Positions 58,796 to 64,000 of a stretch of DNA of 64,000 nucleotides are shown piece by piece (the stretch's first letter is position 1; each line of letters opens with the position of its first letter). The notes under the pieces were generated by a model that made no database searches, was not told the origin of the DNA, and was given only the letters and a program-made list of their open reading frames with translations. The stretch comes from Thalassia testudinum. Its lineage: Eukaryota; Streptophyta; Magnoliopsida; Alismatales; Hydrocharitaceae. The stretch is from positions 73,334,001 through 73,398,000 of the forward strand of contig JAZHRO010000002.1 of NCBI GenBank assembly GCA_037157565.1, in the 5' to 3' direction. The translations under genes and the position numbers were made by a program.

Positions 58796-61700
58796 TGATA
58801 AGCTCATATTTGTGAGCTAATTAAATGTCTAAATGCCTAAACATTAAGGTAACACATTCATTTAGATAGTATGCATTAGCATGTAAATAAGTTAGAATAT
58901 AAGTTGGCTTGTATGCATTTCACATGTATTGTTAGGAATAATAACTCATTTAGCAAACTTTATAGGTTCAAGCATAAATTTGCCAATATTATTTGTTTAT
59001 TGATTTCATCTTTATGGATGCAGGTGGCTAACGTTACGAGGGAGGATGCCATTGAAGCAGCTGGGAAGAGCATATCTGACATTAATGGCCACGATGCTCC
59101 TTCCCATCTAATTGGTTTGAAATCCATCCAACCACTTTAAGAAGAGCAACAGACCATCGAGCTCGGAGAGACATCGCCCCACTCCACCACTGTGCGCTCC
59201 ATTCCACCATCGTGGTCTCCACGGCCGAACTCCACCACACCGTGGGCCGGTGAGGTGATAGCTCGCTGCGCCAAGCCGATGGATTCGTGCCAACACCGTG
59301 AGTGAGCCTTCACGGCTCCACTTCACCGTAAGCGTGGCCACACTAGCCGCGCGACCATCGTCTTCCTCTTTTCCTTCAAAGGAACTGTTACGAATAGGGC
59401 ATCAGGAGTCGTTTAAGACGTCTGGGAAGTGGCCCAGACATCTGGTATTAATTTTTTTCAATGTACGGGTTCGCATCTGCGCGCATGCGCTCAGACTGAA
59501 CCCGCCGCCCTCCTTCTTCTCTTTCCTCTCCCTCCCTGCAAACGTTGCTTTTCCTCCTTCTCTCTCCCTGCGACTTCCTTATAAAAACGCTTCCCCTCTC
59601 CCTCACCCTCACTCCATCGCCTTCTTCTTCTTCTCCCTGTCTGCGAGAGAGCGTGCGGGCGAGAGCGGCAGCAGCGACTACTGCGGGTGTGTGGGGAGGA
59701 GGAGCCGTTGAGAGAGGAGGAAGGAGCTCGACCGCGAAGGTGCAAGCTTGCCGGGGTAGCTAGAGCCGGCCGGCGGGAGAGCAGCGAGCGTGGGGTGCTG
59801 CGGAGGAGCTGCTGCAGCTCAGGCAGCAGGCGAACGCAGCACGGCACGGCCGTGCGCTGCGAGCGGAGAGCGAAAAGGGTCCTGATTCTGGGAAAGTTTC
59901 CCAGAATCAGACGTCTGGAGGAAGGTCCAGATGTCTGACAGGTAAAATATTTCTTATCTTCTCCTTTTTCCGCGTGTACGGCCGTGCAGCCATTTTCGCT
60001 GAGTTCTTCTGCACCTCTTCGATGAGAGTGGGTGTGTGTGTGTGCAGGAGTTGTTTGGGAGGGCGCGAGGGCTCGCCATCCCACACAGATCAGACGTCTG
60101 GGCACAGCACCAGACGACAGGCAGGGCCTCCAGACATCCGGGGTGACAATCGGACGTCTGGAAACTAAGTCCAGACGGTTCAGCCAGCTTCTGGACGTCT
60201 GAAGGACTACGCAGACCAAGGTATGACCTGAGCGACCTTTTAAGACGTCTGGAATAAGTTCCAGACGTCTGATTTTGGACAGACTCGTCATTTTTGACCG
60301 GTTTAGGGTCTGTTCGGAGTCCGTTTTCAGTATTTCAAGTTTCGTTCTTCCCAGATTTATTTCCTCTACCTGTTTACAGTAATTGTATACTATTCTGAGT
60401 AGCTCCTTGTCTTTGATCCTTGTATTAGGACCTCGTTCCGTTGCTGCTCTAGGGGTTGCGGAGGCGGTGGGATTGCCGACCACGCCCCTAGTACTTCCGA
60501 TTTTGCGGGTAGAGTGCACTTTCAATTAATTATCAAAAATTATGTAATTGTGAAATAATTAATAGAGTTTAGGGCATTGCATGAACCCTAGGGCTGAAAA
60601 ATTAGATTGAATGATAGATCCTAGGGTATTGCATGAATCCTAGGATTGGAAAACTAGATTGAATGATAAATCCTAGGGTATGGCATGAATCCTAGGACTG
60701 GGAAACTAGTTGAATATATAAACATTGCAGTCTTGGAAAAGTAGAAAGGAAACGATAACTGCCTGTAAATTGGTTAACAACTGCCTGGTTATGAATGAAT
60801 AATTACGGTTGAGAACATGGGTTATATGGATATAAAGCTGGAATGGTGAAACCTAAATTGGCTGAGTTAAAAGAGCATGAACCCTACAGGGAATTAGGAG
60901 TAGGACTCCTGGAAAGTGAATGGAATAGAATTGGGGAAGTGAGCTGGCCCTTGAGTACGGAGTACCAAGAAGAGCAACAGTCCCCCTGTTTAGTGCAGAG
61001 CGGAGTTAGCTGGCCCAGGGACCTGGGGTTAGGTCTGGCCACTTTATACCGACTTTTGGCCCTTGTGTACACAGTACCGAGGAGAGCTACTAGTGTAGGG
61101 AGAGCACTAGCTACCCCACGGGCCCCAGGGTTTTGCTAGCCCTCTTACACCGACTTGTTAGGCCCACTGGGCAAACCAGGGTAGTCAGGCGAGGGTGCGC
61201 GGACTGTGGAGGGGCAAGACCCCTGTTTGGTTACTGTGGAGGGGTTGGACCCCTGTTACTGAGAGGGCTCTACCCTATACTTGTTCCGGGCTGTGCTTTG
61301 GGTGCACCCGTTAACGGAAACCACTGACCGCGTGCCAGTGTGGGGTAGCTACCCGTGCATTTATCGTGCGTGCCGTAGTCACTGTTACGTCTGTCAGCGA
61401 CCTTGGGGTGGTTGACTGAGGGTAGGACCACCACAGGGGACTCTCCGGCCAAGATAGCACCACGTGTTACTTCTACTTTTCGGAAAAGACTGCAATCAAG
61501 ATCGTTCCTACGAGGAACATTCGAGATCAAGAGAAGGATCTGAGAAGTAATTCAATAGTGAATAAATGGAAAAAGATTAAAACAAGAAATTATAATTATA
61601 ATAGCTACTGTCCACCTTACTGTCTCTTTTAGCTTTTAGTTGCCACTCTACTCAGCATTTCGCTGACGTGTCACCTTTACCTTTTCAGGACCAAGTGTTG

Positions 61701-63479
61701 AGCAGCCAGAGTTGGCAGCTGCAGAGGGCGCTGGGCCTAGTAGAGCCTAGTAGTGTTACTTGTAGTACCCACTATACTTTTCTTTCCATTGTAGTGAGTA
61801 GCTTCTGTTACCCCTGTACTCTTTTTATTGTAAGCTTCACGTTTATGTAAATGTTTATTTCTCTACTGTTATGGTGGTGTATACTGTAGTATTCTTTCTT
61901 TACTGCTGTATTTTGTTACTGCTAGTTATATACATGTGAAATGTGGTTTATTTTACTGCTCTTTTGGTTACTTTCTCGTTGGACGACTGGGTCTTGGGAT
62001 CAGTCGAGTCGGTTCGATTCTCGTGTCTCGTAGGGATTTGGGAATCGGGTCGTTACAGGAACCCAACACATCTACTGCCTCACCGTGCCATCCAGACACC
62101 TCTGGCCACGCCCATCACGACCTCCTTCACCAGCGTGCCTCGCACCCATCCACTCCACACGCTCACGCACTCGCACAGCAACTGCATCACCGTGCAACCA
62201 CCAACATCACCACCACAGCAACCATCTTCCCCTCCAATTAAGATGTCCAGGAAGTTTTTCGGACATCTGAAGCCTAGCCTCATCTCATCTTCTTCTTCTT
62301 CTTCTTCGTTCTTCTTCTGTAGCCTCGTCAATCCCTCGACACATCTCCGCCTGCGCGCTTCAGAGCACACCACACCCGCAGCACACGTGCCTTTGCACCT
62401 TCCTCGCTTCCAACCGCATGCCGACCTACTCTCCAACAGCCGTTGAAACAACCATCGCCATCCTCCTTGTGCGGCACTAGCAGCTGGCCTCGCCCATCGC
62501 CCTCTCCCACCCATGTGACAGCGCACGACCACACACGGCTGAACACATGTGCATACCGCAGTAGGAGCTGTTCACCACGTCACTATTCATCTTCTTCCTT
62601 AGAAGAACCCATCTCCACCACCACCTAACAGCCACCTCAAGTCACCGAACAGGATGCCAAACTCACTGCTAACATTGCCATACTCCTCGCCACATTCCAC
62701 CACATCTTCCCCCACATCCAGGACCGCTGGTTTCTCCCACATGTCCACCGGCAGAACTCCACATCGCCGGTGTTGCATCTCCGTCTGGCCGGCCCCGGGC
62801 ACCTCTCAACTTGCTGCCACCACCGCCGCGAAGCCCTCGCTCCACTTGACCTCCGGCAAGCTCCTCCCCTCCGGCCATCCCTTGCTCTGTGCGCACGCCT
62901 AAGGGAAAGTTTCTCCCTTATTTTGCTATAGGAACCATTCCATTAGTTTTTACATTGCTTGCCATTGCCACTTCATTCCTATATCATTAAATCAATTAAA
63001 TATTATGTGACTTTGATTAGAATGCCCCTCCTCTTTCGTAAAATAACTATTGCAATATTATCTTACATGATTCCCTTCATTTAAAAGGTTTCCTTTGTTT
63101 TATTCAAGGGAAGTCATTCCCCAGAAGCAACATTTATATTTACGTTGATTGTTTTTGTCAATCTTTATTTTGGGATTTCATTTTTAGGCATAGGAATTTC
63201 ATGATCACCATGTTATTAAACATAAATATAACTTTAAGTGATTTCCTTAAAAAGAGATTTGAGCTTGATTATGATTCTATTGCTTGGGAGAATATATTTG
63301 AGAATTTCCTCTTGACATCTTGCGTGAGTTTGTGAAAGACATTGCCTCCCTGTGGATATGACCCGCTCCTTCGTGAGTGGTTAATTTTAATTATTTTGAT
63401 TAGTCGATTTTCCACCACTTAGAAATACAACGACAAATCATCTTAATCATCATTTTCGAAAGCGAAAATCGACTCGTCA
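58796..63479. mobile_element. Tat/Ogre-type solo LTR (about 2.0 kb) split by a Tekay-like solo LTR
   Basis: TGATAAGCTCATATTTG starts it and ...CGACTCGTCA ends it. Flanks are perfect CTTAC duplications (58791-58795 and 63480-63484) inside LINE ORF1. Its own parts are 58796-59385 and 62058-63479. The 3' part has CTCCCTGTGGATATGACCC and TACAACGACA, like the 17053-18689 LTR. It encodes nothing recognisable; the GC-rich 62070-62900 part gives only low-complexity frames. Lineage is inferred from end motifs. Confidence 0.82.
59386..62057 (+). mobile_element. Tekay-like solo LTR, 2672 bp
   Basis: TGTTACGAATAGGGC to GGGTCGTTACA with perfect GGAAC flanks (59381-59385 and 62058-62062) and no internal region. 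It has the CTTATAAAAACGC promoter box (~59578), palindromes CCAGACGTCTGA and relatives from 59415 to 60275, and three GCATGAATCCTAGG-type units (60570-60700). The 344-codon minus-strand frame at 59491-60525 is built from these repeats. Confidence 0.93.
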
Positions 63480-64000
63480 CTTACTGCCTTAAGATCGGTC
63501 ATTTGCTTCTGTCGTGCTCCTTCTTTTCTCTTTCAGGTCATTCTGGTGAGGCTTCTCTCGACTATCTTGAGGCAGAGCTCTGCCATGCTGCTAACATTCT
63601 TCCCTCCACCTCCAAGCCCCCACCGAGTCAAGGCTCTTCTCCTTCCCCGCCAGTGGTTCAGCGAGAAACGCTACTCCGGCCTGTCCTTCTCCCTCAACTA
63701 CTTTGGGGGACCCTAGTTCTATGGTTACCTCCATGTGGCTCAAGAAGAAAAAGAGGAAAAAAGGAAACTCCACCTCACAGCTAAACATCCTAAGTCCCCT
63801 CTCTCATTAGAGGACCTGAAGGTTGTGGATGGTCAGGAGATCCCCGAGTTTGCGGCTGCCAAAGCCACGCAGGTATATCATTCCTCTCCTCTTCCTTCCA
63901 ATAGCGTCAGTATTGTGCTCAATGTGGATCTTGCTTCCTTGCTCAAATCGCTAGTTGTCGATGGGCCCCTTGATGTGCCTTCACTGGATTCATGATTTTC
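63480..64000 (+). pseudogene. LINE ORF1 fragment: zinc knuckle and C-terminal part
   Basis: Joined to 58795 after removing one CTTAC, the frame reads KLPLCYAYCLKIGHLLLSC, a CCHC-type knuckle, though with three instead of two residues between the first Cys pair. Downstream pieces include a Lys/Arg-rich stretch (MWLKKKKRKKG, ~63730) and a frame from 63735 (EIPEFAAAKATQVYHSS...) that leaves the window. The first part has a frame break. ORF2 would follow beyond 64000. Confidence 0.65.

Noticed and set aside
59491..60525. 344-codon minus-strand open frame
   Set aside because: It lies antisense in a solo LTR and is composed of translations of the AGACGTCT palindromes and the GC-rich leader. Similar shorter frames occur in the other LTRs (30639-31235, 37854-38480, 42421-43251) but diverge as DNA repeats, not as proteins.
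62080..62902. His/Ser/Pro-rich frames on both strands
   Set aside because: Inside the Tat-like solo LTR, low complexity, no motif.

Overview
The window is plant nuclear repeat DNA from an unidentified flowering plant with a repeat-rich genome. I see no convincing host gene, rRNA or complete tRNA gene. Everything recognisable is a transposable element or its remains: plant L1-type LINEs (DUF4283/zf-RVT type), a Ty1/copia Sirevirus-like element, Ty3/gypsy Tekay/Del-like chromoviruses, two long solo LTRs of Tat/Athila/Ogre type, and a largely non-coding repeat family that I cannot name. The species cannot be deduced.

Left (1-8036): the last bases of a copia-type LTR with its primer-binding site, a ~240 bp tandem repeat split by a 5'-truncated LINE (2059-4511, minus), then the unnamed family (copy A). 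From 8043 to 19701 a minus-strand Sirevirus-like element sits inside copy A. It was itself hit twice: by a second LINE copy in its gag (14746-16068, 12-bp target duplication) and by a 1.64 kb solo LTR in its 5' LTR (17053-18689, duplication AATAT). Copy A resumes at 19702, then abuts copy B in opposite orientation (19965-23110).

Centre (24579-50001): one minus-strand Tekay-like element with 2673-bp LTRs and a perfect TTAGA target duplication has been opened like a matryoshka. Inside its reverse transcriptase lies a solo LTR (29817-44876). Inside that lies copy C of the unnamed family (30047-42426). Inside that lies a structurally complete plus-strand Tekay-like element (30643-40294, duplication CCTAC) that lacks the gag capsid region and has a broken pol.

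Right (50002-64000): more of the non-coding family (50007-52192 and copy D at 53215-58141, with a ~320 bp inverted repeat), and a plus-strand LINE ORF1 cut into pieces by copy D and by a 2.0 kb Tat-like solo LTR (58796-63479, duplication CTTAC). That LTR is itself split by a Tekay solo LTR (59386-62057, duplication GGAAC).

All coding regions carry stops or frameshifts, so no element here looks autonomous. The two most interesting signals are the unnamed hairpin-ended family, present in at least four related copies, and arrays of short palindromes (CCAGACGTCTGG in Tekay LTRs, TTGGTCGATCAA in the Sirevirus LTR and 3' region). These look like expanded cis-acting modules. All identities and alignments were judged by eye.
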